Below, one piece after another: positions 1-9,836 of a stretch of DNA of 23,228 bases. The DNA lies in NCBI GenBank assembly GCA_023212725.1, contig JALBYF010000118.1, forward strand, positions 1-23,228, in the 5' to 3' direction. Each line of letters opens with the position of its first letter. Position 1 is the stretch's first letter. The notes beneath the pieces were generated by a model. That model did not search any database. It had not been told where the DNA came from and saw nothing but the letters and a program-made list of their open reading frames with translations. The DNA is from Tranzscheliella williamsii. Lineage: Eukaryota; Basidiomycota; Ustilaginomycetes; Ustilaginales; Ustilaginaceae. The position numbers were made by a program, and so were the translations under genes.

Positions 1-259
1 AGTCAAATCACGACCACTCAGTCGATATCATTATCATATCGACCAGTGCTTGGGATCAGGCGCACGACCGCTGACATTAAGCTCGGATCATGGACTGGAT
101 CGGGATCGGGGGATCGGGAATGCGAATGCGCTAAGGGGTCAACGGTTCAAATCGCGAGTCGGACAGCTTTTTCGCTGGGCCCACGCTCTACCACGTGACA
201 ACGGGTGATGATAATGGCATCAACGAGTCAAGGACAGAGATACATTCCAAATTACTGGT
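1..259. other. Intergenic left edge, no gene seen
   Basis: I see no coding signal here. The stretch at about 84-125 is made of imperfect GGATCGG repeats. A CACGTGAC E-box-like site lies at 192-199. Neither can be tied to a gene. Confidence 0.4.
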
Positions 260-628
260 TCAATCATGGATCCTCTGGCAGTAGTGGAAGAGGTTTAGTG
301 GCAAGGAGGGAAATTTGGAACAATACTCAGACAAGGCTTCTAGGATGTCCACCAAGAGGGGCTGTTCATCCAAGGCACGCCGATGATGTCGACTGACTGT
401 CACATAGCATTGTAGCAAGGTGACGTACTCCTGATCGCTCTCGAGTTCCATCTGCAAAGCATGGAGTATGTCTGGTCTAGTGGTGGTGTGAAACAAAACG
501 TCTTGTACAAGGATCTTGATAGTTCTTTGTTGGTTTGCGCGAGTCACGAGTGCGGTGCGGTCACACAGCGTTGAGAACGCATGTCCACCGGTGCATGAAC
601 CCGGCCTAGTGTTTGGTGTTTGGTGCAT
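260..628 (-). CDS. Doubtful small hypothetical protein (122 aa)
   Basis: This is an intact ATG-to-TGA reading frame of 122 codons on the minus strand. I do not recognise the protein. After a polar N-terminus, roughly residues 35-115 are rich in Leu, Val and His and look helical. There is no clear signal peptide, membrane segment or catalytic motif. On the same strand a TTTATAAG sequence lies about 20-25 nt upstream of the ATG, which could be a TATA box but is very close to the start codon. The frame could be a chance ORF, an exon of a larger gene or a degraded gene. It lies downstream of the left acyltransferase gene, on the same strand. Confidence 0.3.
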   Translation of the reverse strand: MHQTPNTRPGSCTGGHAFSTLCDRTALVTRANQQRTIKILVQDVLFHTTTRPDILHALQMELESDQEYVTLLQCYVTVSRHHRRALDEQPLLVDILEALSEYCSKFPSLPLNLFHYCQRIHD

Positions 629-730
629 TGGGCACCTACGTTAAAAGCAGCCTTATAAACTCCCTTTATATTAGGTAGATATTCGCAATTGAAAGCTACT
701 AGCGCTGGGTTGCAATCACTAGGAGCTCAC

Positions 731-824
731 GCACCGCTGGAAACGCGTTTCCACCGTACAAAAACCTGTTTCCACCTCGTTTCCAATAGGTTTGTGTACG
801 GTGGAAACGCGTTTCCAGCGGTGC
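731..824. repeat. Long inverted repeat with nested palindromes
   Basis: The arms at 731-766 and 789-824 are 36 nt each and are reverse complements with one mismatch. The spacer at 767-788 is 22 nt. Each arm contains the perfect 16-bp palindrome TGGAAACGCGTTTCCA (738-753 and 802-817). Two further GTTTCCA copies occupy the spacer. As single-stranded DNA or RNA it would form a very stable hairpin. I find no convincing target-site duplication, so a MITE remnant is possible but unproven. A clustered protein-binding site is an alternative. It lies about 270 bp beyond the stop codon of the left acyltransferase gene. Confidence 0.9.
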
Positions 825-1089
825 TCGACTATAACGTTAAAGCCACCTGTTCAATTCTTTCTGTACGCTTTTTCGCGCGTCTGTTCTGACTTGCCCATTC
901 TGAGTTCCCGGCCGATATGTATGGCTACGGTACCTTTGACAACGGTTCTCTGCTAGCCTCGCTCTTACCTGCTCGCTTTGGTAATCTGCAAAGCACAGTT
1001 GCATCAAACTCGATTGACCGTGGTATGGAAGCCCTTGGCCAGTAGACGGACTATAAGACACTGGAAGGGGGCTGGTAGAGGCCAATGAC

Positions 1090-2704
1090 CTACAAGTGAG
1101 ACTGACCGAGCTTGCCGGGGGAAAGGCAGCATTGACGCAGGGTCTGACAGACTTGATCGAGGAGCGCCTCGCTTTCGCGGGGGCAAAAGAATCTCTGGTC
1201 AAAAGTCGACAGGAGCGACATCCTGTCGCCGAAACTGTACAGAGAGAAGCAAAGCGTCGGGTCCGTCGTTCTGGCATATTGAAGGATATCAGTCAGATGG
1301 ATGGCTTCCTTGCCTGTCGCTGCTGGCAGCTCGCCCGTATAGTCTGTCTGTATGCGCAAAAAGCCTTGCGAAGTCATCGTCGGTCGGCTCAGACTCGCCT
1401 GCACTCCTTTGATAGCTTCAACGTTCTCCGCATATTGTTTAGCGAGACCATCCAGGGAGGAGATGATGTGGGGACTATCCAAGTAGGCATCTTGCTTTGC
1501 TCGGATCGATCGAGCCAGCCGAAAGAGCGTCTCGGTGCTCTGCGACTCGTCCAGTGCTCGTATCTCTTCTGGTGAGAGGTAGATGGAGCCGGGGACGATG
1601 GCCATGGTCACAGCTGAGTTGTTGGTCTTCTCCTCGAGCCGCAACCACCGACTAGCATGGGCAGAGAAGACGAGATGGGCTCCCTCCTCGCCAGCACCAG
1701 GCGTACGATAACGCTGGTATATAGCCTTGACAAGCGCGGCATATACCGTGGCTGGAATGGTGGTTTCGTGTTTCGCACAAACTTGGCGCAAACTGACCTG
1801 TTCCTGCCGCCCAAAGTGTCGGCGAATGTTGGAGACGTTGGAAGCCTTGGCTGACAGCTCGTCAGAGATTACAGGTACACCGATAGTAGCTTTCTCGAAA
1901 GCTGACATCCTCTCCTGTACCTTGCCAAGACCTATCTGCGCTTCTCTTTCGGCTGGCCTATATTGCTGAGCATAAGCTTGAACCAAACTGCGGGGCAGTG
2001 CATGGACAACACGGCTCAAACATTCTGGCTCGAAACTCGCGCTAAGGTCCTGGTCTGAGATAGGGTCCAGAAGCGCCTGCAGAATTGTTTGTGCCTGGAA
2101 GAGCATGCGATGGCCGTTGATGGCATGGGAGCTGCGCACAATCAGTGCTGGCGTGCCTTGGCGTGGATGTAGGACTAGATAAAACTCCATGAGCTTCCCG
2201 TTGCGGTCCATGGAGCTGTTGGAACATGACTCGCAGAGCTCCTCCGCCGTTGTGCCATCCTTGACCACATGTGCTGTCTGCTCTAGCCATCGACTGGCTC
2301 CCTCGGCAGAAAGAATGGCTTGGAAGAAGGCATGGCTAAGATCGCCGTTGGCATCCACGGCTTCCACGCCAAGCTCGGGCAAGCGTTGGCGGGCTCGCCA
2401 GCAGGCATGCGCAAAGCGGCGCTCAAGGCACCGCGACGGGATGTTGGATTCGAAAGGGAAGCCAATCGTAAGCTGAAACTGAAGATTGTACCAGGCAGCG
2501 GATGTGAAAGGTGGGAAGATACGCAGCCAATTTAAGAGTCAGTCGCCGTGTTTTGTACAGAGCGCCACCATTCGCAGTGTGCGCGACAGCGTCACTCACA
2601 TTGCCGTCAAAGTGTTGTTCAGAGACGTTGATGAGTAGCTCAGCACCCTGAAGAGACCTTTCGGCTGTTGTGGACGAGGTCTGATACCACCCGTTCTCCT
2701 CCAT
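1090..2704 (-). CDS. MEL-type acyltransferase with peroxisomal SHL tail (Mac1 or Mac2 candidate)
   Basis: The proposed model is exon 1 at 2704-2600, intron 2599-2479 (GTGAGT...TTCAG, 121 nt) and exon 2 at 2478-1090, giving 497 aa. The fold signature is that of acyl-CoA-dependent HXXXD (BAHD/condensation-like) transferases. The motif region reads SSHAINGHR, so His153 is present but the usual Asp is Gly157. The protein aligns by eye with the acyltransferase at 6816-8536: WYQT against WYRT near the N-terminus, FQLTIGFPF against VVTSFQLD, and a similar late FSL..FGDRMSLL strand. It ends Ser-His-Leu, a type 1 peroxisomal targeting signal. In U. maydis, Mac1 and Mac2 are peroxisomal and acylate mannosylerythritol. 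I cannot tell which of the two this is. Methionine at 2704 is the only in-frame ATG after an upstream stop. The N-terminus is about 25 residues shorter than its neighbour's, so a missed 5' exon is possible. It is divergent from emt1. Confidence 0.82.
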
Positions 2705-4118
2705 GATCAGATAACTCGCCAAGGTTGAAGATGGCGGCAGGAAGGTAACTGTAACGGCGAAAAAGGCGCCCGTTGGAGTTGAGCTGGTGGCCGGTGAATT
2801 GGGATGTCAGTCACCAAGATTGCGAGCGGCCAGAGTCGAGGCGAAGGCGAAGAACGATTGTGGCGCGACCAAGAATTGTGGCAAATGTGGTATGAGCTGA
2901 TGGTGGTCGAGAGTATTTCTTCTGCCTCCAATGTGAATGTAGGTCCGTGACCAAGCTAGCAGGTACTGGGAACCAACGGGCAGCTGTTGAAGGTTGGTGG
3001 CGATAAGCGAAATGCAGGCCAGCGACCTAGGGCGAACGTGGCACCTAGACAGTCAGCCTAATCGGGCCGCCGCTTGACAAGGCCCGCTGAGCGCCCGACT
3101 TATGGGTAGCTTGAGACATGTAGAAAGAGAACAAGCCTAGCTTAGCCTAACCGGATAACTAAGCTTGTCCACACTTCACGCAACTGTACCTTGTATAGAT
3201 GGGGAGATTGTGACGGCTGAGGTCCACGACGGGATCCAATCAGAAGGCTTGTAGTTCTAGACAATGACCCAGGCCGAGGGCATGATAGTGCGCACCTGGT
3301 GAGACAGGACGGAGGATTCCCAGTTTTAGGCGCCGGAACAGTATACTTTTCGGTTTGGGCGTACAAACAACCGAGGCCAACGAGACATTCCCATGACGGC
3401 AGCAGGAATCACGACGCCGAAAAAGCGAGCCTAGTATAGTTCGGATGGGAGCTTTAGTATGAACGCTTTAGAAGTCCGAACCAATGAGGCACGGAGGGTT
3501 AGGTACCACCTTATCGGTCACCGGTCTTGTTGCCAAACCCCGTTGCTTCTCAGTCCGAGGTGCACATACACGATTTTGCAGATTACCACGTAACTACTGC
3601 AGCTTGGCCGCAGCTTGGCCGCCCCTTGCCACCGATCTGGAAATCTGTTTGCTAGGCTGACAACACTAGACCCAGGTTATGGCTTCATCGCTGTCCGCTC
3701 GCTCGGAAGAGTAGGCGGTCAGCTTGTGAGCAGCGTGCAAGCAGCGTGCAAGCGCCGGAATGATAGTTTATTCCGTTGCAACCCGAATCCTTCTCGCACG
3801 TCCCCGCCACTCGCAACGGATGATCTGCCTCTTGCCTATCAGGGTACCTATCACGTCGAGAGGATCGCGCAGCGGTGTGAAAGCGGAGTCCGGTTCATGC
3901 GTTTATGCTACAAGCCACAAAGAATCGCCACTGACAGCCTTCTCCTGCCGGATCGTCATCTCGAGTCTCCATGCTCCTGCCCTCATTTAATGGTCAAAAG
4001 GGCCGTCGAGATCTCCAAGTACCCCCCTGGTATCAGCAATCCCTCCCCCCCCGCACTTCCGTCGTTGTCTCAGTCCTTCCCATCCTTCTGAGGGTTGGTC
4101 GTTGCTTGTCAGAACAGC
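2705..4118. promoter_or_regulatory. Divergent intergenic region between acyltransferase and emt1
   Basis: These 1.4 kb separate the start codons of two divergently transcribed genes and should hold both promoters. I see no convincing gene inside; the longest open frame (3615-4091) starts at TTG. GATAAG cores occur at 3002-3007 and, on the minus strand, at 3510-3515. GATA factors mediate nitrogen control in fungi and MEL synthesis is induced by nitrogen limitation, but six-base matches are expected by chance. Short direct repeats lie at about 3600-3622 (GCAGCTTGGCC twice) and 3729-3751 (GAGCAGCGTGCAA-like, twice). A pyrimidine-rich tract at about 4020-4085 looks like the emt1 5' leader. Confidence 0.5.
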
Positions 4119-5992
4119 ATGCATGTCGCCGTCTTATCCAACCCCGCTAGGGGCGAGATCAATGTCCTGATGGCCACCGCCCAGGAGTTGATCCACCTTG
4201 GACATCAGGTCACCTTCCTGACGGGATCCAGCTTCAAAGCTTGCATTACCGCTTTCGCCGACGCTCAAGCAGACCCAGTCAGTGCGTCTCGAGTAGGATT
4301 TCGCGACTTGGGCGATGACCCTGCCTTTCAAGACTTGTAAGTGCTCCAACAACTTGTCGTCCTGGTTTGACCCGGCTCGTATAAGATGGCAAGCTGATTT
4401 GCCCCTCTACTTGATCGCTATACAGTACAAAGGGCATGCAAAAGCACCTCAAACAGCTTCGTAAGCCTCCGGGCGACTACACAAGTATGGAGACCTGCCA
4501 GATCGTCGCTCTAGTGAGCCCTCGAGAACACTACACAGCATCGATGCTCGTCAAGAACCATCTTCTCGACATGAAACCCGATTTAGGTAAGTTGTCGGCC
4601 CTGCCAGTCTTCTAAAATAAGAGCTACGGACGCCTAGGCTGACCCTTTCTGCCGCCTCCTTGCCTGACCTGCCTGTATCTTGCGATGCCACAGTGGTGGT
4701 GGATGCGCTTTCGCCAAACTTGGTCACGGGGGTCAGATTGACTGGCTACCCCTGGATGTTCACGGTTCCATGCTCTCCATCGCTAACAGCTACGCGCAAG
4801 AGCCTATTTGATCCTCACCCTATGGCAAAGCGTAGACAACGGACTTTGCTGTCCGCCGCTGAAAGTACGTTCTCGCCTTCTTCCAGCTGATTTGGTTGAG
4901 ACGGTTTGCCTGAACAGTCGCTGACCTTGTTTGCCTCTTTACTTGCTCCGGTCTTCTGCTGCAACAGATCTAAAGCTCTACTTGCACGAGACGCTGGCCA
5001 ACTTGGGCAAATTGGACCTGCATGGCAAGAGAAGGCTCCTCCGCAAACAGTTCAAGCTCAAGTCGATGGGGCTCAACGGAGATAGTGCAATTGTTCCGCC
5101 TCTTTGGAAGGATCCCCACTGCGTCGGTGGCATCCACTTCAACACGCCTGGACTGACCGACTCGTTCCGACAGCCATCTTCCATCACTTTTGTGGGCGCA
5201 GGTATGACTCAACCTCGCTCATCAATAGAAGAGAAAACGGACAAGGCGGATGCGGATGTAGAATGGATGGATCATGCCTACTCTTGTGGCCAATCGGTCA
5301 TCTATCTCAACATGGGCAGCATGTTTCTCTGGACCGACAACGATTTCCAAAACTGCCTGCGAGCGTTTGAAAAGATCTATGCGCAAACCGGAGGAAGATT
5401 CAAGCTGCTTCTCAAGCTAAACAAGTGCAAGTCAGGGCATAGCAGAAGCAATTCGTCTGCTTCAGACGACTTCAAGGACCTGGACTACGTCCGTGTCACC
5501 CGTTGGGTTCTCGACCAGAAGCGGATCTACGAACATCCGGCGCTCAAGGCGGTGATCCATCATGGAGGAGGCAACTCATTCAACGAAGCCGTCTATTACG
5601 GCATCCCGCAACTGATCATATCTCAGTGGTTTGATACGCACGAATACGCCATTCTCGCCGAACGATTCAAGATCGGACTCAAGTGTTCTCAAGCACCGCA
5701 TATCGTGGAAGAAGACCTGTTGCACAAGCTCAGCATCCTGGCTGGGCCTCGGGGCACAGAGATCAAGCACAACGTCATGATTTGGTCCATGAGAAGTCGT
5801 TTGGCGGGTGGAGCTAGTGCAGCTGCTAGGTTGATCGAAGCACAGGCCCGGGCCCACTCACAGGAATCCAACCACTTCGACTCGGGCGCCTCCACGCCAA
5901 CGAACAAGCAGGCAGAAGCAGGTGGCTTGGCCTACGCAGCCGACTCGTACTGCTCTACCCTCGTTCGTAATTCTCCCACCCTGGAGAGGTAG
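4119..5992 (+). CDS. emt1: Erythritol-mannosyltransferase, MEL synthesis
   Basis: There are four exons, 4119-4336, 4426-4586, 4694-4864 and 4968-5992. The introns are 89, 107 and 103 nt with GTAAGT, GTAAGT and GTACGT donors. The product is 524 aa. Emt1 is a GT-B glycosyltransferase that transfers mannose from GDP-mannose to erythritol, the first step of MEL synthesis. The protein closely follows U. maydis Emt1 as I know it: SNPARGEINVL at the N-terminus, VVDALSPNLVTG across the second splice site, the PWMFTVPCSPSLTATRKSL block, NGDSAIVPPLWKD, and YLNMGSMFLWTD at 296-307. The donor-binding motif HHGGGNSFNEA is at 381-391. All three splice joins restore family-conserved sequence. The linkers near residues 262-276 and 335-352 look shorter than in U. 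maydis. There is no signal peptide, so it is probably cytosolic. ATG 4119 matches the family N-terminus. It is flanked on both sides by acyltransferase genes. Confidence 0.95.
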
Positions 5993-6815
5993 CTCGACCT
6001 GTGTGTCATCGCTTCCTCCCATCTCTCTCTTCCCACGGCGTTCGCACAGAAGCCACCTTGCAGCTCGGCTGGTTCAAAGTCAAGGTTCATTGGTCACCGT
6101 TTCCCCTCCCCTTTCACTCCTAGCCCTACTCCCTTTCTGCCCAACATCTCCAGATTTGCTAATTGTCTCCGTCCACAGTATAGAAATAGAATTTTGCGCG
6201 ATCGGTCAGCATCGCTGCACGTCTCTTCTGCGCTTGGATGCCAGAGGCATTGTTGTGGCGAACCACCTTGGTACTTACAAACCGAACAAGATATGCAGAC
6301 TTTGGGTACTTTGGCACTTGGGAAGGGGCGGTTTCCATTGGCTGATTCGGAATTTGAACGCCGTTCCACGTGGTATGACGTGCGACAACAGAGCCGACTT
6401 AGAGCATATGGAAAGCCAAACATGGGTGTATGGCTGACTGGAGCTAAGGATAAGTAGAACGGTTGCGCTATCGATGAGAAACTGCACCTGTCCATCCAGG
6501 CTTGCCCACGCAGACCTGCACACCTGCGCAAGGCAAACAATGCCCTGAGACCAGTCTTTCGCCTAGGTTATCGCCCTGGTCTCGAACTCAGATCACTTCA
6601 GCTGCCCTAACAACACCGGTCTGGATAGAAGAAGTGCTGCCTGACGTCCTCAGCGGCCTTGCAGCTTTCACATGCTGGGCCGGAGGATCGGAACAAAGTA
6701 ACTGAGTTGTGTCGACACTTCAGGCGCACTCTTGGTCCAAAAAAAGGCTTCAGCTACATGCTCGCCACCACCACCCCATCCCTCTTCTTTGATTCGGACT
6801 GGTCCGTGTAGCGCC
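5993..6815. promoter_or_regulatory. Intergenic region, emt1 3' end and acyltransferase promoter
   Basis: These 823 bp hold the emt1 downstream region and the promoter of the next plus-strand acyltransferase. A GATAAG core is at 6449-6454. I see no TATA box close to the 6816 start. An antisense frame at 6094-6540 has no ATG at its start and resembles nothing known, so I do not call it. Confidence 0.4.
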
Positions 6816-8536
6816 ATGACACTGACACCTCTTAGCGAAACGGATAAGGTGGCAATCCAAGAGACGGCGGATCCGTACGAATGGCGCCAGGTGGAAAAGG
6901 ATCTATGGTACCGGACCTGCCTTGGCCACGAAGAAGCGGCGTCATTCAACCAGAATGTTGCCGACGGCCATACTGAGCTCTCGGTGGTCACGAGCTTCCA
7001 GCTGGACCGCCCCAAGGCCAACATCGTGGACCGTGTCAAGCGAGCTTGGATCAAGATGCGTTACCTGCGTCCAGAAGTAGCTGTCGAGCTGAGCACACAC
7101 CTTTCGCTGCCGCAGACCATGCAGTATCGAGTTTTGCGGAGCGCACCTCTGCTTCAGAAGTGGCTCGACGAAACCTTCGTTCTCTGCGACGGTGAGCAAG
7201 TCAAGGAGGTAGCCAGCATGTCGTATAACCGCAAGTTGCCAACCGCCGGGAAACAGTCGATGCTCTACCTTGTCTTTCCTCCATCTACCGCTGATCAAGA
7301 ATCCGCGAACCAAGTGAATCTGATCTGGAACGTATCCCATGCGGTTATCGATGCCTTCAGTATTGCCTCCTTCTTCAACACCATCCTACAGCTTGTCGTT
7401 GACGACGATAAGCAGACGTTTGACCTCAAGGATAGTCTACCTGATATACTCGAGGCCGATGTTTTACTCTGGCTGCCGAGAAGCCCGGTGGCTGCTTACC
7501 AGTCCCAGTTTTCACCCACACCAGCTGAGAAAGCGGAAGCGATCAAAGAAGCCGACGACTCCATGGACCTGATCCAACGAAAGGTGAGGACGGCATTCCC
7601 AAGAGATCCACCGTCCAAAGCTCTGTTACTGATGTTGCCGAGTCTTTCCTTCTTATGCTCTATACACACCTGCAGATTTCAGATTCCGTTGCTCTCGAGC
7701 CTCATCCGGACTGGCCTTTTCGTCCACACAAGACGGAATGTGTGACTCGCGAGCTGACATACGAGGAAAGCACTTCGTTGGTCGCCTTTGCTAAGCAGAG
7801 CGGGACCGGAGTGACGTATCTTGGTTCGGCAGCGACGCTACTGGCAACCATGGAGATCTATCCTACTACTTCTGAGAAGAAGCATGGCGCACTGACCGGT
7901 ATGGTGCGAAATGCGCGCCGATGGATCTCGACAGAGAGGGTCAATGCCAAAGGAATGTCGATCCCATTAGCGTCGGATGTTGTCTTCCTTTGGATTCCCT
8001 TCCAGACTTCAGGCGCAAACAAGACGCGTGAGGAGGAGCTCGGGACATTGCTCACCATCAGCAAGCGGATCCAACAAGAGCTCCAGCCACATCTCAAGTC
8101 TCCTCACTACATTTCTGCGTTCCCTTACGTGAGCCAGAAATGCGTTCAGGGGCTAACTTCGCAGTGGGATCAGATCTCCAAGGGGCCGAGATTGACGCAC
8201 GAGGAAAAGGCCCAGGCCGTTGGGCCACAGGCGCCAGGATTCTCTGCTATTGGCGTGCTCAATGTCAAGGCTGAATTCTGGAGCAAGGAGACACAAAGTG
8301 ACGGCGCCAAGTTACATCTCAAGAGGTGTAGCATGACTCATTACGGCAGGCAGATCAACACGTCTCCCTGGATCAGCATGTTCAGCCTGGATGGCAAGAT
8401 GCAGCTCGGCCTTGGGTTTGATAGCAAGTTTCACTCGGCGGACAAGATGGATGCCTTGCTCGAGGCAACGCGGCGGTGGCTCGTCAAAGCTGCGTCGGCA
8501 GCTACTCCCGCACCCGCTCCCACTGCAAGACTCTGA
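6816..8536 (+). CDS. MEL-type acyltransferase with peroxisomal ARL tail (Mac1 or Mac2 candidate)
   Basis: Two exons, 6816-7583 and 7676-8536, flank a 92-nt intron (GTGAGG...CTGCAG) and encode 542 aa. The catalytic motif SHAVIDA gives His175 and Asp179, the intact HXXXD of acyl-CoA-dependent transferases. The second half carries the substrate-tunnel region, with conserved-looking TGMVRNARRW and a late FSLDGKMQLGLGFDS strand in the position of the BAHD DFGWG motif. An Ala/Pro-rich tail ends Ala-Arg-Leu, a type 1 peroxisomal signal. With the SHL protein at 1090-2704 it forms the expected peroxisomal pair (Mac1 and Mac2) that places two acyl chains on the mannose of MEL. I cannot assign which is which. 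ATG 6816 is the only start in the frame. It is transcribed in the same direction as emt1. Confidence 0.88.
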
Positions 8537-8708
8537 GCCATGGCTGTATGTAGCCTCGCACTCGCCTCCTCTTGCTCGCATTTTTGTCGTCCTCTTTGTC
8601 GCACGGTTGTTACCAATGCTGCTCTGGTCTTCGGGTTCTATCGGAAGGTGGATAACCATGACGCTAGCGCCGCCAGTAGTAGGTTTGGAGCTTGGGCTGG
8701 AAAACTAA

Positions 8709-8724
8709 AGAGAGAGAGAGAGAG
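8709..8724. repeat. AG microsatellite, 8 units
   Basis: Eight AG dinucleotides run without interruption about 170 bp past the stop codon of the ARL acyltransferase gene, probably in its 3' UTR or just beyond. Confidence 0.9.
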
Positions 8725-9828
8725 CTCTCACCATGGCTTTGCTCCACCTGGGTAGTTAGTTCGTTATGTATCATAGTATGATTTAGAGATAAAGCAGTGA
8801 CGCCACCGGTAGAGGCGGGATTGTAATCAGAATCCATTACCAAAACCATCCACAGTGGAAGGGCACAATATAAGAATTGCGTTGGGGCCACCCAGGCACG
8901 ATTACGCTTATCAGCTTCGGCGTTGGTAAAACAGCTGCGAGGCTAAGGAAATGCGAATCATAATTAAGGACGGCTTGTAGATTTAGTATGCATTCAGCTT
9001 TCCAAACTTCTGACCGACGTAAAGGCACGCGAGACCGCTCTCGCATTAGTTTCGGTCGAAATTTTGTTTAAATGTCCGCCTTGTCGCCTATAGCCAAAGA
9101 AACGTTTCCAACTGTCACGTAGCTCCGGGCCCGGGCAGCACTCCTCCAGCTTATCTATGCCGCCGCTCTACCGTCTCAGCCAGGAAGCTTACTTTCACAG
9201 CGCTTGTTCGCCTAGGTATCTTCTAGCCCCGGCAAGGTAAACTCAGCGTCGGAGATGACGGACAAAGGTGTGAGAGCCGATCGCCTCTAGGCCTCTCGAA
9301 TGGCGGATCAGTCATAGCTCGCTGCTAACCCTTTCTGAAGGGCGCACCCATCCCGACGCCAAATATGGTTGTTTGTCACTAAGTTAGCCTAATCTCGGAA
9401 ACTAGTGCAAACTTGTCATTAATCGCGCACGCGCTAGTCACATCCAAACTAATGCTCGTCGCACTAAATTGCTGGTCACACTAAATTGCTTGTGGCCCTG
9501 ATCCGTTTATCGCAGTCAGGCACAGGAGTGCCAAGCTGGAGAGGCGTTACCACCTTATCGACGGTGCGCCCAATGTTGGATCTAGGCGTGTCTACGTTGA
9601 CACTTGGAGCTGGTCGTCGTTACGATTTCACGCTCATCCCGTCTCGCTACTGGCGCTACCCGTACCGGTTATCACGGCGACGATTCGCGCGAATGAGCAG
9701 CAAGGGACAAGCAAGTCAAGAAAAGGGACATGAGGGAGTCACGACAATAGTGCACACTCCTGGCAACACAGCACGCCGCTCGCCAAACCGTAGTGGGCAT
9801 GGCTGAGCGGGATGAAGCACTGAAGCAC

Positions 9829-9836
9829 TATAAAGG
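9829..9836 (+). promoter_or_regulatory. TATA-like box without an obvious gene
   Basis: TATAAAGG follows a doubled GAAGCACT. It is followed by a C/T-rich stretch at about 9869-9950, as in a fungal core promoter. The first downstream ATG frames are very short. It could drive a non-coding transcript, belong to a lost gene or be fortuitous. Confidence 0.25.

Noticed and set aside
3615..4091. 158-codon plus-strand open frame upstream of emt1
   Set aside because: It begins at TTG, has no conserved motif, and its C/P/S-rich end is the pyrimidine-rich emt1 leader.
6094..6540. 148-codon minus-strand frame downstream of emt1
   Set aside because: There is no ATG at its start and its composition is unlike a folded protein; it is probably chance in the emt1 3' region.
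6560..6610. B-box-like GTTCGAGAC on the minus strand, hinting at a tRNA
   Set aside because: The flanking bases do not form a T stem, and no matching acceptor stem or A box is found upstream.
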